Source: RGIG5472 sp051867615
Lineage (GTDB): Bacteria; Bacillota; Clostridia; Oscillospirales; Oscillospiraceae
Reading direction: 5' to 3'
DNA: 64,000 bases
Assembly: GCA_051867615.1 (NCBI GenBank)
Contig: JBJDYU010000014.1
Span: 1-64,000 of the forward strand
Part shown: one piece after another, positions 56,516-63,858 of the stretch
Position numbering within the stretch: the first letter of the stretch is position 1
How the letters are laid out: each line of letters begins with the position of its first letter
Program-made: the position numbers and the translations under genes
Notes under the pieces: model-generated
The model's database searches: none
What the model saw: only the letters and a program-made list of their open reading frames with translations
Told to the model about the DNA's origin: nothing

Positions 56516-57067
56516 ATGTACGAGGATATCGAAAAGCAGGCGCGGCAGGCGGCGGGGGAGCTGCTGGCCGCGGCGGCGCTGCAGCCGGGCGACCTGTTCG
56601 TGGTGGGCTGCTCCTCCAGCGAGATGATGGGCCAGCGCATCGGCAAGGGCTCCAGCCTGGAGGCGGCGCAGGCGGCCTTCCGGGGCATCTACCCGGAGCT
56701 GCAGAAAGCGGGCGTGTATCTCGCGGCGCAGTGCTGCGAGCATCTGAACCGCGCCCTCATTCTGGAGGCGGAGGCGGCGGAGAAATACGGCTATGAGCCG
56801 GTGAACGTCAGGCCCCAGCCCAAGGCGGGCGGCTCCTTTGCCACCACCGCGTGGGAGAACTTCGCCCATCCCGTGGCGGTGGAGCATATCCGCGCCAAGG
56901 CGGGCATGGACATCGGCGGCACCCTCATCGGTATGCACCTGAGGGAGGTGGCGGTGCCGGTGCGGCTGAGTCTCTGCCGCATCGGGGAGGCGACGCTCCT
57001 CTGCGCCCGCACCCGGCCGAAGTTCATCGGCGGCGAGCGCGCCCACTACTGCGACGAGCTGAAATAA
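56516..57067 (+). CDS. TIGR01440 (DUF436, YwlG) family protein
   Basis: 183 residues. GDLFVVGCSSSEMMGQRIGKGSS, LAAQCCEHLNRALI, GGSFATTAWENFAHPVAVE (split) and GGTLIGMHLREVAVPVR are the family signature. It is a soluble Firmicutes protein of unknown function, in Bacillus subtilis encoded near glyA and upp. Here it lies 60 bases after the ECF S component and may be co-transcribed. GGAAAGGAAG precedes ATG 56516. Confidence 0.92.
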   Translation: MYEDIEKQARQAAGELLAAAALQPGDLFVVGCSSSEMMGQRIGKGSSLEAAQAAFRGIYPELQKAGVYLAAQCCEHLNRALILEAEAAEKYGYEPVNVRPQPKAGGSFATTAWENFAHPVAVEHIRAKAGMDIGGTLIGMHLREVAVPVRLSLCRIGEATLLCARTRPKFIGGERAHYCDELK

Positions 57068-57081
57068 TGACCGGGAAAGGC

Positions 57082-57114
57082 CCCGGCCGTCCGCCGGACG
57101 GCCGGGACTTTTTT
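57082..57114 (+). terminator. Terminator after the TIGR01440 gene
   Basis: CCCGGCCGTCC (57082-57092), loop GCC, GGACGGCCGGG (57096-57106), then ACTTTTTTC. Confidence 0.88.
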
Positions 57115-57174
57115 CACCCGAAGCCTTTGGGGCGCGCCCGCCTTCCGGCGGAGGAGCGGCGGAGAAGTTCCGCA

Positions 57175-57203
57175 TTGACAGGAACGGCGGCGCCTGTTAC
57201 ACT
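57175..57203 (+). promoter_or_regulatory. Promoter for larE
   Basis: TTGACA (57175-57180), 17 bases, TACACT (57198-57203). The leader contains two small hairpins, GGGAC-GAAA-GTCCC (57231-57244) and a GCCGCCG/CGGCGGC stem after it. Confidence 0.75.
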
Positions 57204-57280
57204 ATATAGCATATGTACACAGTGGGTTAATGGGACGAAAGTCCCGCCGCCGTTCCGGCGGCAGAATCGTGAGGTGTCAA

Positions 57281-58087
57281 ATGGATCAGCTGCATGAAAA
57301 ATATGAGGCTCTGCGGGAGGCTCTGCGGGCGCTTGGGAGCGTGGCCGTGGCCTTTTCCGGCGGCGTGGACTCCACGTTCCTGCTGCGGGTAGCCCACGAC
57401 GTGCTGGGGGAGCGGGCCGTGGCCGTCACGGCGTCTTCCTGCTCTTTCCCGGAGCGGGAGCTGCGGGAGGCGGAGGAGTTCTGCCGTCAAAACGGCATTC
57501 CGCAGGTCATCTGCCGCTCCGAGGAGCTGGAGATCGAGGGCTTCCGGCAGAACCCCACCAACCGCTGCTATCTCTGCAAGCGGGAGCTGTTTGAAAAGAT
57601 CGGGGCCATCGCGCGGGAGCGGGGGCTTGCCGCGGTGGCGGAGGGCTCCAATACGGACGACGACGGCGACTACCGCCCCGGCCTCATGGCCGTGCGGGAG
57701 CTGGGGGTGAAAAGCCCTCTGCGGGAAGCGGGCCTGAGCAAGGCGGAGATACGGACGCTTTCCAGAGAGCTGGGCCTGCCCACCTGGGACAAGCAGTCCT
57801 TTGCCTGCCTGGCCTCCCGTTTCGTGTATGGGGAGACCATCACCGAGGAAAAGCTGCATATGGTGGACAGGGCCGAGCAGTTGCTGCTGGATCTGGGCTT
57901 TCATCAGGTGCGCGTGCGCATCCATGGTACCATGGCCCGCATCGAGCTTCTGCCGGAGGAATTTGAAAAGCTGCTGGGGGAGGAGATCCGGACGCGCGTC
58001 TACCGGACGCTGAAGGAGCTGGGCTTTACCTATGTGGCGCTGGACCTCGGCGGCTACAGGACCGGCAGCATGAACGAGGTGCTGTAG
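57281..58087 (+). CDS. larE: LarE-type ATP-dependent sulfur transferase
   Basis: 268 residues of the PP-loop ATP pyrophosphatase fold: AVAFSGGVDSTFLLR (PP loop), TASSCSFPERELREA, EGSNTDDDGDYRPG, and SFACLASRF. LarE inserts sulfur into pyridinium-dicarboxylate mononucleotide during synthesis of the nickel-pincer cofactor of lactate racemase. Cys176 matches the sacrificial cysteine of the Lactobacillus enzyme. Cys96 and Cys99 (NRCYLCK) would complete the three-cysteine set seen in [4Fe-4S]-type LarE proteins. No larB, larC or larA lies in the window, so sulfur transfer to another substrate is possible. GTGAGGTG precedes ATG 57281. Confidence 0.88.
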   Translation: MDQLHEKYEALREALRALGSVAVAFSGGVDSTFLLRVAHDVLGERAVAVTASSCSFPERELREAEEFCRQNGIPQVICRSEELEIEGFRQNPTNRCYLCKRELFEKIGAIARERGLAAVAEGSNTDDDGDYRPGLMAVRELGVKSPLREAGLSKAEIRTLSRELGLPTWDKQSFACLASRFVYGETITEEKLHMVDRAEQLLLDLGFHQVRVRIHGTMARIELLPEEFEKLLGEEIRTRVYRTLKELGFTYVALDLGGYRTGSMNEVL

Positions 58088-58124
58088 CGCGGCGCAAAAC
58101 GCAGGAAAGCAGGGAGAAACGGAT

Positions 58125-58889
58125 ATGCTGGATCAGTTTTCGAGAACGCAGCTCCTTCTGGGAGAGGACGGCATGGAGCGGCTCCGCCGTGCGCGGGTGG
58201 CCGTGTTCGGCATAGGCGGCGTGGGCGGGTATGCCGTGGAGGCCCTGGCCCGCAGCGGCGTGGGGACGCTGGACCTGATCGACGACGATAAAGTGTGCCT
58301 GACCAATTTGAACCGCCAGCTCCATGCCACCCGCAAAACCGTGGGGCAGTATAAGGTGGACGTGGCGGAGCAGCGCGTGCTGGAGATCAATCCTGCCGCC
58401 GTGGTGCACACCTATAAGACCTTTTATGGGCCGCAGACGGCGGCGGAGTTCGACTTCAGCCGGTACGACTATGTGGTGGACGCCATCGACACCGTCACCG
58501 GCAAGCTGGCGCTGGTGGAGCAGGCGGACAGGGCCGGCGTTCCCATCATCAGCTGCATGGGGGCGGGCAACAAGATGGACCCCACCGCTTTCCGGGTGGC
58601 GGACATCTATCAGACCTCCGTCTGCCCTCTGGCCCGCATCATGCGGCGGGAGCTGAAAAAGCGGGGCATCCGGAAGCTGAAGGTGGTCTACTCGGAGGAG
58701 CCCGCCCTGACGCCTGTGGAAGATATGGCCATCAGCTGCCGGGAAAACTGCATCTGTCCGCCGGGGACGGCTCGGAAATGCACCCAGCGGCGGCAGGTGC
58801 CGGGGAGCAACGCCTTCGTTCCCTCCGTGGCGGGACTCATCATCGCCGGGGAAGTGGTGAAAGACCTCTCCGGCTTCCATAGGGCGTGA
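58125..58889 (+). CDS. tcdA: tRNA threonylcarbamoyladenosine dehydratase TcdA
   Basis: 254 residues of the ThiF/E1 family. VAVFGIGGVGGYAVEALARSG (nucleotide loop), DLIDDDKVCLTNLNRQL, DVVVDAID-like YDYVVDAIDTVTGKL, and SCMGAGNKMDPTAF with the catalytic Cys region are present. TcdA cyclises t6A at tRNA position 37 to ct6A using ATP. The N-terminal FSRTQLLLGEDGMERL and the CICPPGTARKC segment fit TcdA rather than ThiF or MoeB. It is probably co-transcribed with larE (gap 37 bases). Confidence 0.93.
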   Translation: MLDQFSRTQLLLGEDGMERLRRARVAVFGIGGVGGYAVEALARSGVGTLDLIDDDKVCLTNLNRQLHATRKTVGQYKVDVAEQRVLEINPAAVVHTYKTFYGPQTAAEFDFSRYDYVVDAIDTVTGKLALVEQADRAGVPIISCMGAGNKMDPTAFRVADIYQTSVCPLARIMRRELKKRGIRKLKVVYSEEPALTPVEDMAISCRENCICPPGTARKCTQRRQVPGSNAFVPSVAGLIIAGEVVKDLSGFHRA

Positions 58890-58934
58890 GCGTCCGCTCC
58901 GCCCGCAGCGGAAACAGTGGAAAGCGCTTCCATG

Positions 58935-58973
58935 AGGCCGCCGTCACCCCAGCGGAGACGGCGGCTCTTTTTT
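58935..58973 (+). terminator. Terminator of tcdA
   Basis: GCCGCCGTC (58937-58945), an 11-base loop, GACGGCGGC (58957-58965), then TCTTTTTTG. Confidence 0.85.
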
Positions 58974-58998
58974 GAGACGGGATATGGCCGCTCCCGTC

Positions 58999-59027
58999 TT
59001 GCTTTTTTCTGTCGAAACGGGTAGAAT
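58999..59027 (+). promoter_or_regulatory. Promoter for azlCD
   Basis: TTGCTT (58999-59004), 17 bases, TAGAAT (59022-59027). Confidence 0.65.
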
Positions 59028-59076
59028 GAGAACGCACGCCGCTTGCGGCGCGCCGTAAGGAAGGGGGGCGGAGCGA

Positions 59077-59796
59077 TTGAACCGCCGTGTTTGGGCCGAG
59101 GCATTCCGGGCGACTGTCCCGGTGCTGGTGGGCTATCTCGCCATCGGCATCGCCTTCGGGCTGATGCTGGAGGCCATCGGCTACAATTTCATCTGGGCCT
59201 TTTTCATGAGCCTGACGATATACGCCGGCTCCGGGCAGTATCTGGGCGTGTCGCTGCTGCATCTGGGAGCGGCGCTGTCCGAGGTGGCGGTGCTGACGCT
59301 GCTGCTCAATTTCCGCCACATCGTCTACGGCCTCTCCATGCTGGAAAAATTCCGCTCCATCCACGGTCTGCGGAAGTTTTACATGATCTTCTCCCTGACG
59401 GACGAGACCTACGCGCTTCTGACCTCCGTGCGGACGCCGGAGGGGATGCGGCCGGAGGATTTCTACTTTGCCATCGCGGCGCTGGACCACAGCTACTGGA
59501 TCCTCGGCAGCGTCATCGGCTCCGTGGCCGGCGCGCTGCTGGGCTTTGACACAACAGGCGTGGATTTCGCCATGACGGCGCTGTTTGTCGTCATCGCCGT
59601 GGGGCAGTGGAAGGAAAATCCGCGCCATCTGCCGGCGGTCATCGGCGGCGTGTGCACCTTTATCTCGCTGTACCTCATCGGGCCGGACAATTTCCTGCTG
59701 CCGGCCCTGGGGGCCATCGTGGTGCTGCTGCTGGGCCTGCGCGGCAGGCTGGAGGAGAAAACGAGCGAAAAGGCAAAGGAGGCGGAGCAAGTATGA
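59077..59796 (+). CDS. azlC: AzlC-family branched-chain amino acid exporter, large subunit
   Basis: 239 residues with about seven membrane helices. FRATVPVLVGYLAIGIAFG, GSGQYLGVSLL, LLLNFRHIVYGLSM and FSLTDETYALL are typical of AzlC/YgaZ, which with AzlD exports branched-chain amino acids and analogues such as azaleucine. It starts with TTG at 59077 after AAGGGGGGCGGAG; no ATG or GTG in frame fits the family N-terminus. The stop overlaps azlD (ATGA). A charged cytoplasmic tail (EEKTSEKAKEAEQ) ends the protein. Confidence 0.93.
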   Translation: MNRRVWAEAFRATVPVLVGYLAIGIAFGLMLEAIGYNFIWAFFMSLTIYAGSGQYLGVSLLHLGAALSEVAVLTLLLNFRHIVYGLSMLEKFRSIHGLRKFYMIFSLTDETYALLTSVRTPEGMRPEDFYFAIAALDHSYWILGSVIGSVAGALLGFDTTGVDFAMTALFVVIAVGQWKENPRHLPAVIGGVCTFISLYLIGPDNFLLPALGAIVVLLLGLRGRLEEKTSEKAKEAEQV

Positions 59797-60128
59797 CCCT
59801 GACCGTGGGACAGGCCGTGGCCAGCATCGCGGTGATGGCCGTCATGACCTTTCTGACCCGCTACCTCCCCTTTCTGCTCTTTGACCGCAAGGGCGATCCG
59901 CCGAAGATCGTGCTGTATCTCGGCCGTGTGCTGCCCCCGGCTATCATTATGATGCTCATCATCTACTGCCTGCGGAACGTCTCCTTCCTCAGCGGCTCCC
60001 ACGGCATTCCGGAGCTGGTCTGCATCGCCGTGGCGGCGGCGCTGCACTGGTGGAAGGGCAATAACCTGCTGTCCATCTTCACCGCCACGGTGCTGTATAT
60101 GTTTTTGGTGCAGGTGGTTTTTGTATAA
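59793..60128 (+). CDS. azlD: AzlD-family branched-chain amino acid exporter, small subunit
   Basis: 111 residues, four membrane helices. AVMTFLTRYLPFLLFDRKG and VLPPAIIMMLIIYCLRN are the family's conserved segments. It pairs with AzlC. The overlap with azlC gives translational coupling. The last base of its TAA stop is the first base of the dispersed repeat copy 2. Confidence 0.92.
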   Translation: MTLTVGQAVASIAVMAVMTFLTRYLPFLLFDRKGDPPKIVLYLGRVLPPAIIMMLIIYCLRNVSFLSGSHGIPELVCIAVAAALHWWKGNNLLSIFTATVLYMFLVQVVFV

Positions 60129-60285
60129 TACTAGACTCCCATGAAAAGTAGACAAAGTCTACTTTTCATAGCGCGTCAGCGCGTCGGAGTCTGCATAAGA
60201 CGGCATCTGCGCCCTAGGCGCAGATGGGCGACGCTTTAGGCGGCGCCTTTCCAATAAAAGCGTCTGCTTTTATTGGAAATAGTAT
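60128..60285 (-). repeat. Dispersed hairpin-rich intergenic repeat, copy 2 (158 bp, inverted)
   Basis: Reverse-complement copy of the element at 28082-28292. In plus-strand order: ATACTAGACTCC, ATGAAAAGTAGAC/GTCTACTTTTCAT (60141-60169), GGAGTCT (60186-60192), CATCTGCGC/GCGCAGATG (60204-60226), and TTTCCAATAAAAGC/GCTTTTATTGGAAA (60248-60279), ending AGTAT at 60285. It lacks the GGCGGC-AAA-GCCGCC hairpin and about 53 bases present in copy 1. Stem differences are mostly compensated or length changes in both arms. Confidence 0.85.
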
Positions 60286-60320
60286 AATCGCAGTCCGGCG
60301 CGGGAGCTTCCCCGCCGGGC

Positions 60321-60461
60321 TTTTGCTATGCAAGCGCATAGCAAAAAATAGAATGTGCCATTTCCTCGCTACTTCGGGGCAAGCGGAAATGATACACAAA
60401 ACTTTCATGCACAGAAGCGCTTACCTGTTTTGTGCTGCGCCGCGCAGTGCATGAAGTTTTG
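60321..60461. other. Structured gene-free stretch upstream of the Gfo/Idh gene
   Basis: TTTTGCTATGC (60321-60331) and GCATAGCAAAA (60336-60346) form one hairpin. CAAAACTTTCATGCAC (60397-60412) pairs with GTGCATGAAGTTTTG (60447-60461) with one bulged base. No coding sequence is supported from 60129 to 60593. Confidence 0.55.
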
Positions 60462-60593
60462 CGCCTGAGGTAGGATAAAAAACGCCCGGAGAAAACGAAC
60501 CGCCCGGCCCCACTTTACACCGGGGAAAAGCGGGCCTATAATAAGGGTAAACCAAGGATAAAACCCCAGAAACATCCTTTCAGGAGGGCTTTT

Positions 60594-61883
60594 ATGAATA
60601 CAGAGAAATGTCTCACCGTGGCCGTGGCGGGCATGGGCAGCCGCGGCTGGACCTACGCCCTTTGCAGCGAGAAATACCCGGAAAAAATGCGGGTGGTGGC
60701 TGCGGCGGATATCCGTCCCGACCGGCTCGCCATGGCGAAGGCGCGTTTCGGCATCGCCGATGACCGGCTGTTTTCCTCGGCGGAGGAGCTGCTGGCCCAG
60801 CCGAGGCTCGCGGATATCATGGTCATCAGCACCCAGGACCGGCAGCACGTCCCCATGGCCGTGGCCGCCATGAAAAAGGGCTACCACCTGATCCTGGAAA
60901 AGCCTATCTCCCCGGAGGTCAGCGAGTGCGCGGAGATCCTCCGGACAGCGGAGGAGACCGGGCGGCAGGTCATCGTCTGCCATGTGCTGCGCTACACGCC
61001 CTTTTACGGCAAGCTCAAGGAGCTGCTGGACGGCGGCGCGGTGGGCGAGATCGTGGCGGTGCAGCACGTGGAAAACGTGGTCTACTGGCACCAGGCCCAC
61101 AGCTTCGTGCGGGGCAACTGGCGGCGCTCGGACGAGACCAGCCCCATGATCCTCGCCAAGTGCTGCCATGACTTCGATTTGCTCCTTTGGCTCACGGGCA
61201 AGCACTGCCGGGCGGTCTCCAGCTACGGCGGTACGTATCTGTTCAGGCCCGACAAGGCCCCGGAGGGGGCGGCGAAGCGCTGCCTTGACGGCTGCAGAGC
61301 CAAAGAGAGCTGCCCCTACGACGCGGAGAAGATCTACATCACGAACGCCGCCACCGGCGTGGCGCACGGCAAGACCGAGTGGCCCTGCGACGTGCTGGCG
61401 AACGAGCCCACCGTGGAGAACATCCGCCGGGCCATCGAGACCGGGCCTTACGGCCGCTGCGTGTACGCCTGCGACAACGACGTGGTGGATCACCAGATGG
61501 TGAATCTGGAATGCACCGACGGCGCGACGCTGAGCCTCTGCATGAGCGCCTTTACCTCCCGGGGCGGACGGGACACCAAGATCATGGGTACCCGGGGCGA
61601 GATCGTGGCGAACCTCAGCGAAAATACCATCTGCGTCATGCCCTTTGGCGGCGAAAAGACCATCATCGACGTGAGCGAGCTCGCGGAGGATTTCAGCGGC
61701 CACGCGGGCGGCGACACGCGCATGGTGGAGGAATTTCTGGACATGGTCAGCGGCAGGAGCGGTCCCACGGTGCGCACCACCTCCCTGCGGGATTCGGTGG
61801 AGAGCCATTTCGCGGCCCTGGCGGCGGAGAAGTCCCGGCTGGAGGGCGGACGCAGCGTGCCGCTCAGCGAGATCACGCTCTGA
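60594..61883 (+). CDS. Gfo/Idh/MocA-family oxidoreductase
   Basis: 429 residues. An N-terminal Rossmann domain (TVAVAGMGSRGWTYA, ISTQDRQHVPMAVAAMKKG, LEKPISPEV) and the C-terminal substrate domain with KCCHDFDLLLWLTGK containing the catalytic His-Asp pair. A cysteine-rich segment CLDGCRAKESCPYDAE (about 227-242) marks a subgroup probably binding a structural metal. Such NAD(P)-dependent enzymes oxidise or epimerise sugars, inositols or sugar acids; the substrate is unknown. No sugar transporter lies beside it. AGGAGGGC precedes ATG 60594. Confidence 0.93.
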   Translation: MNTEKCLTVAVAGMGSRGWTYALCSEKYPEKMRVVAAADIRPDRLAMAKARFGIADDRLFSSAEELLAQPRLADIMVISTQDRQHVPMAVAAMKKGYHLILEKPISPEVSECAEILRTAEETGRQVIVCHVLRYTPFYGKLKELLDGGAVGEIVAVQHVENVVYWHQAHSFVRGNWRRSDETSPMILAKCCHDFDLLLWLTGKHCRAVSSYGGTYLFRPDKAPEGAAKRCLDGCRAKESCPYDAEKIYITNAATGVAHGKTEWPCDVLANEPTVENIRRAIETGPYGRCVYACDNDVVDHQMVNLECTDGATLSLCMSAFTSRGGRDTKIMGTRGEIVANLSENTICVMPFGGEKTIIDVSELAEDFSGHAGGDTRMVEEFLDMVSGRSGPTVRTTSLRDSVESHFAALAAEKSRLEGGRSVPLSEITL

Positions 61884-61938
61884 ACACGAAAGCGGCAGCG
61901 GTACCGCGTGCCTTTGCCGCAAAATCTGAAAACAGCCC

Positions 61939-61964
61939 AAGGGCCGCCCATCCGGGCGGCCCTT
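61939..61964 (+). terminator. Terminator after the Gfo/Idh gene
   Basis: AAGGGCCGCCC (61939-61949), loop ATCC, GGGCGGCCCTT (61954-61964). Confidence 0.75.
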
Positions 61965-62041
61965 GAAATTTATAAAGCCGGGAGAACGCAGCCCGGAAGT
62001 GTGGGGAAGGGGCTGCTGCGGCACATCGCTGGCAAAAGCAG

Positions 62042-62069
62042 CGGGGCAAGGCGTGGATGCCTTGCCCCG
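62042..62069 (-). terminator. Hairpin downstream of the Rrf2 gene
   Basis: CGGGGCAAGGC (62042-62052), a 6-base loop, GCCTTGCCCCG (62059-62069), positioned to end the minus-strand rrf2 transcript. It has no U-run. Confidence 0.6.
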
Positions 62070-62094
62070 TTTCGCCGCATAGCGGCGGCTTGCA

Positions 62095-62526
62095 TCAGAT
62101 CACATAGTCGTTTCCCGCGGTATCGGACTGTACCAGATCCGCGATGGTGATGCTGTCGAGATATTCGTTGATGACCTTGTCCAGACCCTGCCACACGGGC
62201 ATGGTGCGGCACTCGCCCATCTTCGGGCAGACGCCGGACCTTTGTTCCAGACAGGTGACGGGCGCCAGGGATTCCTCCGTCAGCCGCAGGATGGCGCCCA
62301 CCGTGTACTGCTCGGGCGATTTGGTCAGCTTGTATCCGCCGCCCTTGCCCCGCAGGCCGTCCAGCATCCCGTCCTTCACCAGGAGCTTGATGATGCTCTC
62401 CAGATATTTCTCCGAGATCTCCTGCCGTTCCGCGATCTCCTTCAGGGGGATGTAGCCGTCTCTCTGATGCTCCACCAGATCGATCATAACGCGCAGCGCA
62501 TAGCGTCCTTTGGATGAAATCAACAT
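62095..62526 (-). CDS. Rrf2/IscR-family transcriptional regulator
   Basis: 143 residues. A winged helix-turn-helix (about 1-75: MLISSKGRYALRVMIDL, EISEKYLESIIKLLVKDG, GLRGKGGGYKL) is followed by three cysteines spaced C-x7-C-x5-C (TCLEQRSGVCPKMGEC), which suggests an Fe-S cluster as in IscR or NsrR; cysteine-metabolism CymR regulators lack these. It is divergent from cysK and may sense Fe-S or sulfur status and control it. ATG 62526 follows GGAGGGG. Confidence 0.92.
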   Translation of the reverse strand: MLISSKGRYALRVMIDLVEHQRDGYIPLKEIAERQEISEKYLESIIKLLVKDGMLDGLRGKGGGYKLTKSPEQYTVGAILRLTEESLAPVTCLEQRSGVCPKMGECRTMPVWQGLDKVINEYLDSITIADLVQSDTAGNDYVI

Positions 62527-62554
62527 ACAAAACCCCTCCATTTACGTTAAACCT

Positions 62555-62583
62555 ATTATATAGCATGGTTAGTAGGGAATCAA
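62555..62583 (-). promoter_or_regulatory. Promoter of the rrf2 gene with an operator-like repeat
   Basis: On the minus strand TTGATT (62583-62578), 17 bases, TATAAT (62560-62555). An AACC...GGTT inverted repeat (about 62550-62570) overlaps the spacer and -10 box, consistent with autoregulation. Confidence 0.7.
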
Positions 62584-62606
62584 CAAAATTATTTTTCCGT
62601 TTCCTA

Positions 62607-62635
62607 TTGACAAAGCGGAAAGAGGAGGCTATAAT
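62607..62635 (+). promoter_or_regulatory. Consensus promoter for cysK with an operator-like repeat downstream
   Basis: TTGACA (62607-62612), 17 bases, TATAAT (62630-62635): both boxes perfect. AACCT-N7-AGGTT (62643-62659) lies at the expected transcription start, similar to the repeat before rrf2, so a shared Rrf2 operator is likely. Confidence 0.8.
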
Positions 62636-62667
62636 CCGAATTAACCTACTTGAAAGGTTGGTAATAA

Positions 62668-62712
62668 ATGATGACACTCATTTTAACGCTCCGATGTCGC
62701 CGGTGTTGCTGA
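62668..62712 (+). CDS. Putative cysteine-rich leader peptide (uORF) of cysK
   Basis: A 14-codon reading frame, MMTLILTLRCRRCC then TGA, beginning about 26 bases after the predicted start of the cysK transcript. Three of the last five codons are Cys (TGT, TGT, TGC). A weak AAAGG lies 10 bases upstream. Placement between a promoter and a cysteine biosynthesis gene and the Cys run at the end are what an attenuation or ribosome-stalling leader peptide would show. No terminator hairpin was found after it, so the mechanism is uncertain. Confidence 0.45.
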   Translation: MMTLILTLRCRRCC

Positions 62713-62774
62713 AGCAGAACCATCCCCAAACTATAAATAAACAACATTGACTGTCATATCAGGAGGAAAGAATC

Positions 62775-63707
62775 ATGAGTAACATTTATACTTCCGCAGA
62801 TCAGCTGATCGGTAAGACCCCGCTGCTGGAACTGGCCCACATCGAGAAAGAGGAAGGCCTGGAGGCCCGCGTGCTGGGCAAGCTGGAATATTTCAACCCC
62901 GCCGGCTCCGTGAAGGACCGTATCGCCAAGGCCATGATCGACGACGCCGAGGCCCGTGGACTGCTGAAGCCCGGCTCCGTCATCATCGAGCCCACCTCCG
63001 GCAACACCGGCATCGGCCTGGCCTCCGTGGCCGCCGCCCGGGGCTACCGCATCATCATCGTCATGCCCGAGACCATGAGCGTGGAGCGCCGCCAGCTGAT
63101 GAAGGCCTATGGCGCGGAGCTGGTGCTCACCGAGGGCGCCAAGGGCATGAAGGGCGCCATTGCCAGAGCCGAGGAGCTGTCGAAGGAGATCCCGGGCAGC
63201 TTCATCCCCGGCCAGTTCGTGAACCCCGCCAATCCCGCCGTCCATAAGGCCACCACCGGTCCCGAGATCTGGGAGGACACCGACGGCCAGGTGGATATCT
63301 TCGTGGCGGGCGTCGGCACCGGCGGCACCATCACCGGCGTGGGCGAGTACCTCAAGAGCCGCAATCCCAACGTGAAGGTCGTGGCTGTGGAGCCCGCCGG
63401 TTCCCCCGTTCTGAGCAAGGGCACCCCCGGCAGCCACAAGATCCAGGGCATCGGCGCGGGCTTTGTGCCCGACGTGCTGGATACCAAGGTCTACGACGAG
63501 ATCATCCCGGTGGAGAACGAGGACGCGTTTGCCACCGGCAAGAAGATCGGCAGAGCGGAGGGCGTGCTGGTGGGCATTTCCGCCGGTGCGGCCGTCTGGG
63601 CGGCCATCCAGCTGGCGAAGCGGCCGGAGAACAAGGGCAAGACCATCGTGGCCCTGCTGCCCGACACCGGCGACCGCTACCTCTCCACGCCGCTGTTCGC
63701 GGACTGA
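62775..63707 (+). CDS. cysK: Cysteine synthase A (O-acetylserine sulfhydrylase)
   Basis: 310 residues, fold type II PLP enzyme making cysteine from O-acetylserine and sulfide. PLP Lys47 in NPAGSVKDRIAKAM, the TSGNTGIGLA substrate loop, GTGGTITGVGEYLK phosphate-binding loop and GISAGAAVWAA are intact. AGGAGG precedes ATG 62775. The gene has its own leader of about 130 bases with a possible Cys-rich peptide and is divergent from an Fe-S-type Rrf2 regulator. Confidence 0.97.
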   Translation: MSNIYTSADQLIGKTPLLELAHIEKEEGLEARVLGKLEYFNPAGSVKDRIAKAMIDDAEARGLLKPGSVIIEPTSGNTGIGLASVAAARGYRIIIVMPETMSVERRQLMKAYGAELVLTEGAKGMKGAIARAEELSKEIPGSFIPGQFVNPANPAVHKATTGPEIWEDTDGQVDIFVAGVGTGGTITGVGEYLKSRNPNVKVVAVEPAGSPVLSKGTPGSHKIQGIGAGFVPDVLDTKVYDEIIPVENEDAFATGKKIGRAEGVLVGISAGAAVWAAIQLAKRPENKGKTIVALLPDTGDRYLSTPLFAD

Positions 63708-63723
63708 AGCAGGCGCTTTTCGG

Positions 63724-63759
63724 CGAGACTGCTGCAACATTGCAGCAGTCTCGTTTTTT
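63724..63759 (+). terminator. Terminator of cysK
   Basis: CGAGACTGCTGCA (63724-63736), loop ACAT, TGCAGCAGTCTCG (63741-63753), then TTTTTT. Confidence 0.92.
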
Positions 63760-63858
63760 GAGGAGCGATTTTGAAAGAATTGGTAGATCTGACACTTTTT
63801 TCGTGTGCCGGATTGTGATATCATCTTTTTTGCCAATCAACCGAGGAGGAACATAACA

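Noticed and set aside
57204..57280. A possible riboswitch in the larE leader (GGGAC-GAAA-GTCCC plus a GC hairpin)
   Set aside because: Only two simple hairpins can be seen, with none of the conserved loops of known metal, guanidine or cofactor riboswitches.
62514..62750. A 78-codon plus-strand frame in the rrf2-cysK intergenic region
   Set aside because: It starts inside rrf2, crosses both promoters and has no ribosome-binding site; the shorter Cys-rich frame in another phase fits the transcript better.
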